Below are positions 39,626 to 49,270 of a stretch of DNA of 64,000 nt, in pieces. Every line of letters begins with the position of its first letter. Position 1 is the stretch's first letter. The position numbers and the translations under genes are program-made. Under the pieces are notes generated by a model. It searched no databases and had not been told where the DNA came from. It was given only the letters and a program-made list of their open reading frames with translations. This DNA comes from Candidatus Coprousia avicola (lineage in GTDB: Bacteria > Actinomycetota > Coriobacteriia > Coriobacteriales > Coriobacteriaceae), in the NCBI GenBank assembly GCA_018715125.1, contig DVMF01000001.1, forward strand, positions 1-64,000, read 5' to 3'.

Positions 39626-40500
39626 ATGGCACGTAGGTCGGAGCACATAGCAAAACAGAATCGATGTATAGCGGATCGTCAGAGCGATGACGCGCGGATT
39701 CTTCCGCGTGAGCCGTTCGGCCATAATGCGTCTTTAGGCTCTCGTATTTGCGAGAATCGATGGCGCGGAATCATAGTTGCTGTCGTCGCCCTATTGATGG
39801 GGATGTCACTCATCGCGTATCCCTTGATTGGTAATTCTGTGAATCAGGCGCGTGAGAAGTCGGTCATTGAGGCGTCTGCGGTGAAGGTTGCCTCCGCTGA
39901 CAATGACACCCTGACTGCCGAGCGCGAGCGTGCTCTTACCTACAATCAGCAACTTCTTGCAGGGCGCGCGGTGGTTACGGATCCGTTTGATCCAGACGCG
40001 GAACGTCCGACCGACGAGGACTATAACGCCGTTATGAACCTCGCAGGCGACGGTGTTATGGGCACTCTTAATATCCCCTCAATCCATCTCGAGCTCCCCA
40101 TCTATCACACCGTCGACACGGACGTGCTCGAGCATGGTGTGGGTCATCTTGAGGGAACGAGCTTGCCGATCGGTGGGGATTCGTCCCACTGCGTGCTCTC
40201 AGGCCATACCGGTCTTCCCACCATGAAGATCTTCGACAACCTCGATCAGCTCGAAGTGGGCGATTGCTTCATCATCTCGGTTCTTGGTGAAGATCATGCC
40301 TATCAGGTTACGTCTATCGAGGTCGTGCTGCCGGATGAGACCGATTCGCTCGTCATTCAAGAGGGGAAGGACCTCTGCACGCTCGTTACCTGCACGCCTT
40401 ATGGGGTGAACACGCATCGTCTGCTGGTTCGCGCAGAGCGCTGCGAGGTGCCGGAAGAATGGCTCAACAAGGGCGATGCCGCTTTTCCCGCAGGATACAG
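39626..40500 (+). CDS. Class C-like sortase; C-terminus disrupted
   Basis: TM start, GTLNIPSIHLELPIYH...VGHLEGTSLPIGGDSSHCVLSGHTGLP...LVTCTPYGVNTHRLLVRAER; frame then enters the next gene out of frame. Confidence 0.7.
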
Positions 40501-40572
40501 CGACCCGCCCGACAGGGCGCTCTTGCCGAGCGCCCGCGCGGCCGCCGCCGGAGCGGGGCGCCCTCTCTCATC

Positions 40573-41449
40573 ATGGGGATCGTTCTGCTCCTTGCGGGCC
40601 TTGCCCTCATGCTCTACCCCACGGTCTCCGCCCTTATGGCGCAGGCGGAGATCGATAGGTCCCTCGACGCGCTCTTGGCCGCAGGGGCCTCGGACGCATC
40701 CTCGAGCACGGGAGGAGCCGACGCGCCGGCGGACGAGGGGGTGCCATCCGTGGGCCATGCGACGGATGCCGAGAAGGCTGTCGATGCCACGTACCAGCAG
40801 CTTGCGGCCTACAACGAGCGGGTGCGGACGGGTGAGGGCGGCGCCGTCAACGACCCCTTCGCCTTTGACAGCGACGCCCTTGCGGCGCTGGGACTGCCGG
40901 ACGGCATCGTCGGCAAGATCGATATCCCCGCCATGGGCGTCACCATCCCGCTGTATCTCGGGGCTACGGAGGTTCACATGGTCGACGGCGCCGGCGTTGT
41001 GGCGGGAACCTCGGCACCCCTCGGCGAGGAGCGATGACGTCGATGCGGTCGCCGTGCAGCCCGGTCGTGACCTGGTGACGCTGCTCACCTGCCACCCGTA
41101 CGGCACCAACCGCTACCGCATGCTCGTGACCTGTGAGCGCACCGACGATGCACGCCAAACCCCGGCGTCGCTTGTTGCCGATGCCATCACCCAGTTCACG
41201 CCGGACCTGACGAGCGACTCCCCGCTCCTCACCTTGGAAGGGGTCCTCAGATTCATTGGGTTAGGTGTGCTTATGGCTTTGGGTGCAACGTTGGTGGGGC
41301 AGGCGCTGCGGCGTAGGCGACGACGGACCCGTTTAGGTACGCGGGAGGGCGCGCCCGGGGACGCGCCGAGGCGTACGCTTACCCGTTCATCTTCACGCGC
41401 GAGAGACGGGGAGCCGCCGCGTCCGGCCGGCGGCCACGTTAAGACGTAG
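40573..41449 (+). pseudogene. Second class C-like sortase, internal deletion removing the catalytic His region plus frameshift
   Basis: Frame 1: MGIVLLLAGLALMLYPTVSALMAQAEID...GKIDIPAMGVTIPLYLG...GVVAGTSAPLGEER*; frame 2: DAVAVQPGRDLVTLLTCHPYGTNRYRMLVTCERT... Confidence 0.75.
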
Positions 41450-41573
41450 GGCCGGCGCGGCGGGGCTTGCCCGCGGATGAATCGCCGTGCGAGCGGTTCG
41501 TCACCGCGCCGCGCCGCCCGCAAGGACAAGAGATGACTACGCGCTCGCTCGAGCGCTTCAGAAGGAGGATCGA

Positions 41574-41921
41574 ATGTCAGGCATGAGTATCTCCACCCAA
41601 GGCGTGGTGAGCAGGGTCAACGACCGTCACACGTTCATCCACGAGCGCGTGCTCGCGCTGATCGCGCGCGAGACCGTGGTGCGCGGCTCGCTCAACATCA
41701 GCAAGGCCGACTTCGCCCGGAGCCTCGATTGCAGCACCCGCTCGCTCGACCGCTCCGTTACGCGCTTGCGCCGCGAGGGGCTGGTCTCCACCGAGCCCGT
41801 GTACGGCGCGAGCGGCGCGCAGCTGGGCAACACGTATCGCGCCACGCGCAAGGGCAAAGAGGTCGCCGAGCGCTTTCTTGCGGCAGAGGACGCGTCCGCG
41901 GCGGCGTCGTCACAGGGTTAG
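41574..41921 (+). CDS. Small winged-helix DNA-binding protein
   Basis: aaggaggatcga RBS; HERVLALIARETVVRGSLNISKADFARSLDCSTRSLDRSVTRLRREGLVST. Confidence 0.7.
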   Translation: MSGMSISTQGVVSRVNDRHTFIHERVLALIARETVVRGSLNISKADFARSLDCSTRSLDRSVTRLRREGLVSTEPVYGASGAQLGNTYRATRKGKEVAERFLAAEDASAAASSQG

Positions 41922-42796
41922 GCGCTTCCCCACAGGTCTGTGGTGCGCCGCCGAAACGCCTCCGCAGCGGGGGAGAGCGCTTGGTAGCGCTTCCACGCGA
42001 TCGTGATGCTGGCCGTCACGGGAGGCTCGAGCGGGCGGAAGGTGAGGCCCGTGGCGAGCGTGGTCTCGACGATGCCCTCGAGACTCACCACGTAGCCCAC
42101 GCCGGCGCGGGCGAGTGCTGCCGCGTTGTAGAGCAGGTTGTAGGTGGCGACGATGTCGAGCTCGCCAGCGTCGCGATGAAACCACTGCCCCAGCTCGCTA
42201 TTGTCCTGAGCGGAGAGGATGAGCGGCATGTCGACCAGGTCCTCCACGCGCAGGACCTCGCGGGCGCAGAGCGGGTCGTCCCGCCGCATAAAGACGCCCC
42301 AGCGATCGCGGGCGGGCAGGGTGAGGGTCTCGTAGCGGGCAAGGTCGACCTGGCCGATAAAGAGGCCAAAGTCGATGAGGCCCTTCTCGAGGCGCTCGCG
42401 CACGTCCTCGGCGTTGCCGCTGTGCAGGGCAAAGCGCACCAAGGGGTAGGCGCTCTGCATCTCGGCGATCACGCGGGCGACGAGGTCCATGGCGGGCGTC
42501 TCGCCGCTGCCGATGCGCACCTCGCCCGCGATGGTCTCTGCGGAGACGCGCAGCTCGGCTTCGGTCCGGCCCACCAAATCGACGATCTCCTCGGCGCGCC
42601 GGCGCAGGCGCATGCCCTTCTCGGTGAGCTCGATATGGCGGCTACCGCGGTTGAAGAGCTTGACGTCGAGCTCACGCTCCAGGTCCTGCATCTGGCGCGA
42701 CAGCGAGGGCTGCGAGAGGTGCAGCGCCTGCGCCGCGCCCGAGATGGTGCCCTCGCGCGCGATGGTGAGAAAGTATTGCAGGTGGCGGAGCTCCAT
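41918..42796 (-). CDS. LysR-family transcriptional regulator
   Basis: MELRHLQYFLTIAREGTISGAAQALHLSQPSLSRQMQDLERELDVKLFNRG. Confidence 0.95.
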   Translation of the reverse strand: MELRHLQYFLTIAREGTISGAAQALHLSQPSLSRQMQDLERELDVKLFNRGSRHIELTEKGMRLRRRAEEIVDLVGRTEAELRVSAETIAGEVRIGSGETPAMDLVARVIAEMQSAYPLVRFALHSGNAEDVRERLEKGLIDFGLFIGQVDLARYETLTLPARDRWGVFMRRDDPLCAREVLRVEDLVDMPLILSAQDNSELGQWFHRDAGELDIVATYNLLYNAAALARAGVGYVVSLEGIVETTLATGLTFRPLEPPVTASITIAWKRYQALSPAAEAFRRRTTDLWGSA

Positions 42797-43221
42797 TGGT
42801 TTTCCCTCCAACATCTGAGCGCGGCCGTTGCCTGGAGCGTTGCGAATAGAACCTCATCAACTATACCTGCTGCGCATAGCGAGCGGGCTGCATCGATCTG
42901 CTTGCCCCCGTCCGAACCTGCAGCGGCGCAGGGATGCCCTCCCGGGCGGGTCCGATCTGTCGGCTCGCGTTCCGCCGGGCCACTCTTTGCAGGAACTCGC
43001 GTTAAGGCCCTCTAGGGGCGCGGAAAACGGGCCCAAGCGCGGTTTCCTTGGGGACGGGCGGTCGGTGGGGTCGGCAACGGGCGGTCGAGCAGGAGGGGTT
43101 CTTTCGCGTCTCTTCCAAAAGTCTTCGCTGCACCGTAAGTAACGGGGTGTCAGCGCGTATAATTTCGGCCAAGGGAAACGCGCCTGCGGCAGTGCTGCCC
43201 GCGCCGACGAGATGAGGTTCA

Positions 43222-43803
43222 ATGAAGGAGCTCGAGGAGTACATCGCCCAGTACGGCACGGTAAAGGAAGGCAACGTCCTCAAGGTCGATGCGTTCCTCA
43301 ACCATCAATGCGACGTGGAGCTCTTCGACCGCATGGGCGCCGAGTGGGCGCGGCTCTTTGCAGGAAAGCAGATCGACAAGATTCTCACCATCGAGGCATC
43401 CGGCATCGGCATCGCATGCGTGGTGTCGCGCCACTTTGGTAACGTGCCGGTGGTGTTTGCCAAGAAGTACCAGTCCATCAACCTCGACGGCGAGCAGTAC
43501 TGCACCTCCATTCACTCCTTCACCAAGCAGAAGGACTTCCACGTAATCGTTGCCAAGAAATTCCTGCACGAGGGCGAGCACGTGCTCTTGATCGATGACT
43601 TCCTGGCCAACGGTTGCGCCCTGAATGGTCTTATCGAGCTGTGCGAAGAGGCGGGGGCCATCGTCGAGGGCATCGGCATCGCCATCGAGAAGGGCTTCCA
43701 GGACGGCGGCAAGAAGCTGCGCGAGCGCGGCTACGACCTGCAGTCGCTCGCCATCGTGGAGTCGATGGACCCGGCGGCGGGTACGGTGTCGTTCCGTCAC
43801 TAG
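43222..43803 (+). CDS. xpt: Xanthine phosphoribosyltransferase
   Basis: [31 protein letters not shown]...[26 protein letters not shown]. Confidence 0.95.
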   Translation: MKELEEYIAQYGTVKEGNVLKVDAFLNHQCDVELFDRMGAEWARLFAGKQIDKILTIEASGIGIACVVSRHFGNVPVVFAKKYQSINLDGEQYCTSIHSFTKQKDFHVIVAKKFLHEGEHVLLIDDFLANGCALNGLIELCEEAGAIVEGIGIAIEKGFQDGGKKLRERGYDLQSLAIVESMDPAAGTVSFRH

Positions 43804-43877
43804 ATGCGGGCAACGGGGCGGTGGCGCCGGCCCGTTGCGAGCGGCCCAAGCGCCGTGCCGTGCCGGCACATGAGGCC

Positions 43878-44504
43878 TTAGGGCAGGCGCAGCACATCGA
43901 CGAGACGCCAGGGGCCGGCGCCCGCCCCATCGGGCTCATCGGCGGAGCGCGCCTCGTCAAAGGTGTAGACGCACGTAGTGCAATTGCCCCAGCCGGCGTT
44001 GAGGACGGGCATCGGGTCCTCGATGGCACGCAGGAAGTTGAAGTTGGCGCCACCGTGGGCGACGGCGAGCACCGCGTCGTGCCGGGGGCGCATCATGACC
44101 TCGGTGAGGGTGGCGACCATGCGGTCGCGCACGGCATCCGAGGACTCGCCGCCAAACTGCAGATAGTACGTGCGGCATGTCTCCGGATCGTTCTCGGCCA
44201 AGAAATCCTGCTGCGCCTCGAGATCGCCGTAGAACATCTCGCGAAGGCCTTTGAGCCGCTCGTAGGTATCTGGTCGGCGGGCTGGTTCGAGCTCGGCGAG
44301 CGCGAGCTCGAGCGTGTCCGCGGCGCGCTCCGCCGTAGAGCAGTACGCCGCGTCAAAATGCGCGCCGCGCTCGCGCAGGAGCGCTCCCATGGCGCGGGCC
44401 TGCTCTCGGCCGCGGTCGGTCAGAGGCGAGTCGCACCACCCTTGGATGCGGTGCTGACGGTTGAACATGGTCTCGCCATGGCGCATGAGATAGAGCGTCT
44501 TCAT
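43878..44504 (-). CDS. Histidine phosphatase (phosphoglycerate mutase-like) family protein
   Basis: MKTLYLMRHGETMFNRQHRIQGWCDSPLTDRGREQA...VLAVAHGGANF. Confidence 0.92.
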   Translation of the reverse strand: MKTLYLMRHGETMFNRQHRIQGWCDSPLTDRGREQARAMGALLRERGAHFDAAYCSTAERAADTLELALAELEPARRPDTYERLKGLREMFYGDLEAQQDFLAENDPETCRTYYLQFGGESSDAVRDRMVATLTEVMMRPRHDAVLAVAHGGANFNFLRAIEDPMPVLNAGWGNCTTCVYTFDEARSADEPDGAGAGPWRLVDVLRLP

Positions 44505-44527
44505 GCTTCCCACCTCCCAAAACGTCG

Positions 44528-45373
44528 TTACAGGGTGACGGCTGCGCCCGGAAGGGGTGCGAGCACGCGCTCGGGGTGATCCACGTGGTCAGCCAGAACG
44601 CGCGGGTCGCCGTTGAATGTCGACCAATCGGGCGCATCGACGGTGCCCCAGTGGATGCAGAGCAGGCGCGCGTGCGGATAGGCGTTGGCGAGCCGCACCG
44701 CCCCCTCGAAGGTGATGTGCCACTCGTTGTCCGAGAAGTCGAGCAGGATGAGGTCGGGTTCGGGCATCTCCAGCTGCTCGGGCAGGAGCTTGGAGTCGCC
44801 GGGGAGCCAGATCGTGCCATCCGGCGTGTCAAACCAGTAGCCGCAGTAATCCTCGCGCTGCCAGACGCGATACCCCCACTTCTTGGAGTCGTTTTGCCAC
44901 GTGTGCCATGCCGGCGTGAGGCGCGCCGTCACGCAGCCGACCGCGAACGTGTCGCCGATGGCATGTCCGATGGCGGGCAGATGCTCCTCGTCGCGCGCGA
45001 CTTCTGCCACATAGCGCGGGGCGTGGTAGGAGGGACACGCGCCGGCAAGGTCCCGGCAGGTGGGGCGGCTGAAGTGGTCGTTGTCGATATGGGTGATGAG
45101 GACGGCGTCGAGCGCGGGGACGTCCGCGGGCGCGATGGGCGCCTCAAAGACGACGGGCATATCGAACCCCTCGAGCACGGGGTCGATCATCAGGCGGGTG
45201 CCGCGGGCGTTGATGAGGAGGCCCGCACCCCCGAGCCATGTGACGGCAGTGTCATCGCGCGGTGCAAAGGCGTCCGCGGTGATGGGGGCGGTTCCGGTTG
45301 GCACGGCTTGGCCGCGCGTATTGGTGACGACGGTTTGGGCGGGATCGACCGTGGGGGCGATGCGGTTTGACAC
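44528..45373 (-). CDS. MBL-fold metallohydrolase (UlaG-like)
   Basis: VTWLGGAGLLINARGTRLMIDPVL...AVLITHIDNDHFSRPT...WLPGDSKLL. Confidence 0.82.
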   Translation of the reverse strand: MSNRIAPTVDPAQTVVTNTRGQAVPTGTAPITADAFAPRDDTAVTWLGGAGLLINARGTRLMIDPVLEGFDMPVVFEAPIAPADVPALDAVLITHIDNDHFSRPTCRDLAGACPSYHAPRYVAEVARDEEHLPAIGHAIGDTFAVGCVTARLTPAWHTWQNDSKKWGYRVWQREDYCGYWFDTPDGTIWLPGDSKLLPEQLEMPEPDLILLDFSDNEWHITFEGAVRLANAYPHARLLCIHWGTVDAPDWSTFNGDPRVLADHVDHPERVLAPLPGAAVTL

Positions 45374-45491
45374 GGTGCTTCCTTTCGGTGGGAGGTATGG
45401 TGCGGGGGCCGTTCGGTCTCCGCGGGGTTAAGGGGCTATAGAGACGGGAAGCGCCGCGCGGCCGCCGCGTGCTGCCTGCGAGATGATTGCG

Positions 45492-46133
45492 TCAGCGCGT
45501 GTAGTGAGAGAGGCACATCCCGGTGAAGTCGCGCATCTCCGTGCGGAAATCGATGGTGCGCCGCGCAAGACCCGCCAGTTCGACGGCCTCAATCACGAGC
45601 GGATTCTCCTGGCACCAGCCGCTTGCGCCCACCGCATGGCACCAGACGGAGAAGAGCATCTGCGCCACGCGCTCGGGATCGGCGGAAAGATTATGGGAAA
45701 AGCGCGCGACGAGAGCGTCCTGCCCGGCGTAGTAGCGCGCCTTGAACGCGGCAAGACGCTCGACGGTGCAGTTGGTCTCGATGATGGTGAACAAGAGATC
45801 GCTGTAGCGAAAATAGTCGCGATGGCTCACGAGCTGCTCGGTCCAGACCTCGGCGAGCACGGCGGGGGAGTAGGCGCTGCCCTCGGGGTAGGCCGCGAGC
45901 AGGTCGGCGGTGTAGGCATCCTGCGCATCGGCGCAGAGCTCCAAGAAGATCTCCTCCTTGGTGGTCACATATTTGTAGAGCGCGGCGCGCGACCAGCCGA
46001 GATGCTCCGCGATGGCGGCGAGCGTTATCTCGTGGTAGGGGTGCTCGGCGAAGAGCTCTGCGGTGGCCTGCTTGATCTCGGCCATGCGCTGCCCTTTCTG
46101 CTCATCGCTGCGTGCGCGGATAAAGTCTGTCAT
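45492..46133 (-). CDS. TetR-family transcriptional regulator
   Basis: AEIKQATAELFAEHPYHEITLAAIAEHLGWSRAALYKYVTTKEEIFLEL. Confidence 0.92.
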   Translation of the reverse strand: MTDFIRARSDEQKGQRMAEIKQATAELFAEHPYHEITLAAIAEHLGWSRAALYKYVTTKEEIFLELCADAQDAYTADLLAAYPEGSAYSPAVLAEVWTEQLVSHRDYFRYSDLLFTIIETNCTVERLAAFKARYYAGQDALVARFSHNLSADPERVAQMLFSVWCHAVGASGWCQENPLVIEAVELAGLARRTIDFRTEMRDFTGMCLSHYTR

Positions 46134-46224
46134 ACGGCGCTTCACTCTCCCTGGATCATGTTGGTTCCAGATGGTAACAATCTTCTTGCAAAAAGACAAT
46201 TAGACAACGAAAGAAAAGAAAAAT

Positions 46225-46255
46225 ACTTGTCAAGTGACGTTGCGTAGCGTATATT
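46225..46255 (+). promoter_or_regulatory. Promoter with palindromic operator ACTTGTCAAGT over the -35
   Basis: ACTTGtCAAGT 46225-46235; TTGTCA 46227-46232, 17-nt spacer, TATATT 46250-46255. Confidence 0.55.
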
Positions 46256-46392
46256 GCAGAAAAGGAGCGCGAACAGCCGACGTCGCTTGCATGCGTACCC
46301 GATAGTCGGCATGAAGCGCTTTGGAGATGCGAGGGGCCGTTGCGGCCCGGCGCGCGACCATGCCGGAACAGCCGGCGGAGGGGAAGGCCAGT

Positions 46393-46725
46393 ATGGCTAT
46401 TACCGTGAATCTGTACTACACCGGCGAGAGTGGGGCGGCGCGCAAGTTCGTCGAGGAGATGGAGGCATCCGGTACGGCCGATGCCATCCGCGCCGAAGAG
46501 GGCAATGTCCGCTATCGGTACTTTCAGCCGCTTGACGACCCGGAGACCATTCTGCTGATCGACGCGTGGGAGAGCCAGGAGGCCCTCGACGTGCATCATG
46601 CGTCGCCGATGATGGCCAAGATCGCGGAGCTGCGCGACAAGTACGACCTGCACATGACGGTGGAGCGCTACCGCACCGATGAGGCGGGCCTGCCCGCGCA
46701 CGACCAGGCGTTCATCCGTCAGTAG
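46393..46725 (+). CDS. Antibiotic biosynthesis monooxygenase (ABM/YgiN-like) domain protein
   Basis: ARKFVEEMEASGTADAIRAEEGNVRYRYFQPLDDPETILLIDAWESQEALDVHHAS. Confidence 0.85.
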   Translation: MAITVNLYYTGESGAARKFVEEMEASGTADAIRAEEGNVRYRYFQPLDDPETILLIDAWESQEALDVHHASPMMAKIAELRDKYDLHMTVERYRTDEAGLPAHDQAFIRQ

Positions 46726-46746
46726 GAATCTCAGTCAGAGGGAGGC

Positions 46747-47769
46747 ATGGACATGCAGTATACCGTGCTCGGACACTCAGGGATTCGCATCCCGCGCCTG
46801 TGCCTCGGCGGCATGAGCTTTGGCGAGCGCATTCCCGGCGGGCATCAGTGGACGCTCGATCAGGCGGGCACGACGGCGGTTGTGAAGCATGCTCTCGAGC
46901 TCGGCCTGAACTTCATCGACACGGCCAACTGCTACGCGGCGGGGACGAGCGAGCAGTTTATCGGCAACGCCCTGCGCGATCTCGGCGTACGCCGCGAGGA
47001 TGTGGTGCTGGCGAGCAAGGTGTTCTTCAACGAGGGGCGCCTGGGCGCCGCGGCCATCCAACGCGAGATCGAGGGGACGCTCAGAAGGCTCGGCACCGAT
47101 TACCTCGACCTCTACATCATTCACCGTTTCGACTACGCGACGCCCATCGAGGAGACGATGGAGGCGCTCGACGGCCTGGTGCGCGCCGGCAAGGTCCGCG
47201 CGCTCGGCGCGAGCGAGATGTACGCCTATCAGCTGCACAACATGCAGGTTGTGGCTGAGCGCAACGGCTGGACGACGTTTACGAGCATGCAGTGCCACTA
47301 CAACCTTCTGTACCGCGAGGACGAGCGCGAGATGATTCCGGTGTGTCGCCAGTTTGACATGGCGCTCACCCCCTACAGCCCGCTTGCGTCGGGGCATCTG
47401 TGCCGTCCAACGTGGGACAGCGACTCGGTGCGCTCCACGACGGATGGCACCATGCGCCAGAAGTATGATGCCGACCGTAAACGTGATATGCCCATCGTGG
47501 CGCGTGTGGCAGAGATTGCCGAGCGCCGGGGTGTTCCGATGGCGCGCATCGCGCTTGCGTGGCACTTCGCACGCGGGGTGGAGGCACCCATCATCGGCTG
47601 CTCGAGCCCGAGGCGCGTGGACGATGCGGTCGCGGCGCTCGACATCGCGCTCGCGCCGGACGAGGTGGCCTATCTTGAGGAGCCCTACGTGGCGCATGAG
47701 CTCGTGGGTCCTCTGGCGCGCCCCGGAGAAAAGCCGCTGGCGGGCACCAACGATCCCAACAAGCGCTAA
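46747..47769 (+). CDS. Aldo/keto reductase
   Basis: MQYTVLGHSGIRIPRLCLGGMSFGE...NFIDTANCYAAGTSEQFIG...YLDLYIIHRFDYATPIEETMEALDGLV. Confidence 0.93.
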   Translation: MDMQYTVLGHSGIRIPRLCLGGMSFGERIPGGHQWTLDQAGTTAVVKHALELGLNFIDTANCYAAGTSEQFIGNALRDLGVRREDVVLASKVFFNEGRLGAAAIQREIEGTLRRLGTDYLDLYIIHRFDYATPIEETMEALDGLVRAGKVRALGASEMYAYQLHNMQVVAERNGWTTFTSMQCHYNLLYREDEREMIPVCRQFDMALTPYSPLASGHLCRPTWDSDSVRSTTDGTMRQKYDADRKRDMPIVARVAEIAERRGVPMARIALAWHFARGVEAPIIGCSSPRRVDDAVAALDIALAPDEVAYLEEPYVAHELVGPLARPGEKPLAGTNDPNKR

Positions 47770-47867
47770 ACCGACAGACGGGGCTGGGATAACGACGAAT
47801 CGACGGTTGGCTGGGCGCCGTGCGGAGGTCGTGGCAGTGCGGCGCGCCCTTCTTGGTCTCCCGGTGA

Positions 47868-48018
47868 GGGGGTTATTCATTCTAGTGCCTACTTTAGGGA
47901 GGGCGCCGCGAGTAGCCGTAATTTCGAGCACGCTCCTGACCAGCCCTTTCTTTGGGACAGCGCGTGCTTTCTACTTTGAGGAAGGGCGCCAAAGTAGACA
48001 CTAGAATGAATAACCCCC
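47868..48018. repeat. 151-bp element with terminal inverted repeats, copy B
   Basis: gggggttattcattctagtgcctactttag (47868-47897) vs inverted ccaaagtagacactagaatgaataaccccc (47989-48018); 28/30 matches. Confidence 0.8.
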
Positions 48019-48155
48019 CGTATCCCTGCGCCGTTCCTTCAGTTTCCTTCAGTTCCCGGTGGGGAGAAGCGAAAAAAGTGGTTGACGAGCTGAAACCTAG
48101 AGTCGACTCAAAGGGAATATCTTGCCTCGAAGGTTTTGAACGAGGAGGTATCGCT

Positions 48156-48623
48156 ATGCGTAAGGTATTGGTTGCGTATTTCTCGGCAAGCGGGACGACG
48201 GAGCGTGTCGCACGTGACATCGCGCGCGCGACGGGCGGCGATCTATATGAGGTCGCACCGCAGGAGCCCTATACGGCGGCGGACCTCGATTGGAGGAACC
48301 CGCAGAGCCGCACCTCCCTTGAGCATGCGGATGATGCCTGCCGACCGGCGCTCGCCGCCGAGCTGCCCGATACGGCGGGGTACAACGCCGTGTTTGTGGG
48401 CTTTCCCATCTGGTGGTACGTCGAGCCGCGCATCGTCGACACGTTTGTCGAGGGGGCAGACCTCGCTAACAAGGTGGTCATCCCCTTCGCTACTTCGGGC
48501 GGGAGCGGCATCGGCCGGGCGGAGGAGCGTCTGCACGAGCTCTGCCCTGGCTCCGCATGGCGACCGGGCAAGCTGCTCAACGGCGTCGATGCCGGGGCGT
48601 GGGCGGGCGGACTCGCGCTGTAG
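48156..48623 (+). CDS. Flavodoxin
   Basis: RKVLVAYFSASGTTERVARDIARATGGDLYEVAP...VFVGFPIWWYVEPRIVDTFVE; gaggaggta RBS. Confidence 0.92.
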   Translation: MRKVLVAYFSASGTTERVARDIARATGGDLYEVAPQEPYTAADLDWRNPQSRTSLEHADDACRPALAAELPDTAGYNAVFVGFPIWWYVEPRIVDTFVEGADLANKVVIPFATSGGSGIGRAEERLHELCPGSAWRPGKLLNGVDAGAWAGGLAL

Positions 48624-48634
48624 GGGAGGTACGT

Positions 48635-49166
48635 ATGCATATCGTAATCTTGCAGGGGAGCCCTAACGCGAAGGGGTCGACCGCCCTCATGGTCGAGGAG
48701 TTCAGCCGCGGCGCACGCGAGGCGGGTCACGGCGTGCTGCGCGTCGACGTGGACCGGTTGCGGGTTCGCCCGTGCACCGGCTGTGTGGCGTGCGGCTATG
48801 AGGGGCCGTGCACCGTGCGTGACGACATGCAGGACCTGCGCGCCAAGATCCTCGCGGCGGACATGGTCGTCTTTGCCACGCCGTTGTACTACTACGGTAT
48901 GTCGGCGCAGCTCAAGACCGTCATCGACCGATTCTGCAGCTTCAACCAGCCTCACGCGCAAACAGGTCAAATCGGCGCTCCTCGCGGTGGCGTGGAATGC
49001 CGATGACTGGACCTTCGATGCGCTCGAGGCCCACTACGACACGCTCGTGCGGTATCTGCAGATGCAAGACGTAGGGCGCGTGCTTGGCCGCGGCTGCGGC
49101 ACGCCATCGATGACGCGCAGCTCTCGCTATCCGGATGAAGCGTATCGGCTGGGGCGGTCGCTGTAG
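48635..49166 (+). pseudogene. NADPH-dependent FMN reductase/flavodoxin-like protein with one frameshift
   Basis: MHIVILQGSPNAKGSTALMVEEFSRGA...FATPLYYYGMSAQLKTVIDRFCSFN, then +1 frame LTRKQVKSALLAVAWNADDWTFDALEAHYDTLV...RGCGTPSMTRSSRYPDEAYRLGRSL*; break near 48946-48960. Confidence 0.75.
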
Positions 49167-49195
49167 CTTCGCTGCTCGATAAGCGCTCCCGTCCA

Positions 49196-49226
49196 TTGAC
49201 TTGAAGTGGGCTATAAGGAATACAGT
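49196..49226 (+). promoter_or_regulatory. MerR-type promoter (19-bp spacer) upstream of DUF362 gene
   Basis: TTGACTtgaagtgggctataaggaaTACAGT. Confidence 0.5.
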
Positions 49227-49270
49227 CAGGATGACGATGGGATGCTCCCATCCTACGATCGGAGGTACGA

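Noticed and set aside
41729-43015. 428-aa + strand ORF across the LysR gene
   Set aside because: Antisense frame of a well-supported LysR regulator and runs into neighbouring genes.
43000-43221. Possible purine riboswitch upstream of xpt
   Set aside because: No recognisable purine-aptamer core; only a -10-like tataat near 43160 was seen.
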